From: Sphingobacterium cellulitidis
GTDB lineage: Bacteria; Bacteroidota; Bacteroidia; Sphingobacteriales; Sphingobacteriaceae
Length of the DNA: 64,000 bases
Direction of reading: 5' to 3'
Assembly: GCA_002245855.1 (NCBI GenBank)
Contig: NOUX01000002.1
Location: forward strand, 548,988-612,987
Positions within the stretch are counted from its first letter, which is position 1. The number at the start of each line of letters is the position of its first letter. Positions 63,881-64,000 of this stretch are shown here, piece after piece. Position numbers and translations under genes: made by a program. Under the pieces are notes generated by a model that saw only the letters and a program-made list of their open reading frames with translations, made no database searches and was not told the origin of the DNA.

Positions 63881-64000
63881 CAAACCCCGTAGGGGTGACA
63901 TCTTTGTAGACACGGACATATAACAAGGTACAGCCCCAGCGGGGCGACATGTTTGTAGCAAGGATCATTTAACAAGACACAGCCCTGTAGGGGCGACATG
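63881..64000. repeat. Tandem repeat, about 49-50 bp units, cut by the window edge
   Basis: Units start at 63881, 63931 and 63980. Each begins with a short palindrome (CCCCGTAGGGG, CCCCAGCGGGG, CCCTGTAGGGG), followed by GACAT, TTTGTAG and ending in AACAAG. The first two copies show a compensatory pair change in the stem (A/T versus G/C outside the CCCC/GGGG). Only 21 bases of the third unit are in view. Confidence 0.8.

Noticed and set aside
63881-64000. CRISPR array
   Set aside because: The units are adjacent, 49-50 bp, and the intervening parts are similar to each other rather than unique spacers. No cas gene is present.

Overview
The window comes from a low-GC member of the Bacteroidota, most likely Sphingobacteriaceae (Sphingobacterium or a close relative). 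The reasons are a SusC/SusD pair, DUF4252, DUF1599 and BT_3928-type proteins, a Bacteroidota-style trigger factor, lipoproteins, almost no Shine-Dalgarno sequences, and several promoters with the Bacteroidota -7 box TAnnTTTG. Most of it is ordinary chromosome. Short perfect hairpin terminators separate many of the transcription units.

Layout. 1-4.3 kb: 3' part of a TamB-like protein and a small conserved protein. 4.4-7.3 kb: Tex and TatA. 7.5-9.6 kb: an accessory surface-protein locus in which two adjacent genes (a FISUMP/fimbrillin-like lipoprotein and a 71-residue SIAAGSA-motif protein) each carry one apparent single-base frameshift. 10-19.9 kb: MATE transporter, 2-oxo acid dehydrogenase E2, CinA, LptD, two tandem murein amidases and an MCE/MlaD protein. 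19.9-21.7 kb: a dead IS3-family element with four in-frame stops that abuts the 3' remnant of a trypsin-like protease gene. 21.7-27.8 kb: thioredoxin-fold protein, S9 peptidase, CreD and a membrane protein/winged-helix regulator operon; creD and that operon share an identical palindromic 20-bp site.

28.2-33.5 kb: tRNA-Leu(UAG) with a near-ideal promoter, trigger factor, two paralogous small outer-membrane-like proteins, a DUF3943 protein and a secreted protein. 33.6-36.4 kb: cysM-cysE, then the DUF3037/HipA-like kinase pair. 36.8-40.8 kb: DUF1599, a BT_3928-type membrane protein, shikimate kinase and glycerophosphodiesterase, then an outer-membrane beta-barrel protein. 40.9-46.5 kb: CoA-transferase, AraC regulator with a DUF1080 lipoprotein, rpsT, a TrmH-family methyltransferase and sucD. 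46.5-48.7 kb: ECF sigma factor, anti-sigma-like protein and two DUF4252 proteins. 49-52.4 kb: DinB-like, CocE/NonD hydrolase and TraB/GumN proteins.

52.5-63.2 kb is a leftward block: SusC, SusD, an S10 serine carboxypeptidase, a large TPR protein with an HExxH motif, and a PutP-type symporter. It reads best as a peptide-scavenging locus, in which outer-membrane uptake is coupled to proteolysis and proline import. The last 200 bases hold palindromic, tandemly repeated noncoding DNA that runs off the window edge. I see no CRISPR array, prophage, rRNA or obvious antiviral system. The most unusual items are the twin frameshifted surface genes, the shared creD operator, the HipA-like/DUF3037 pair, the HExxH-TPR protein and the edge repeats.
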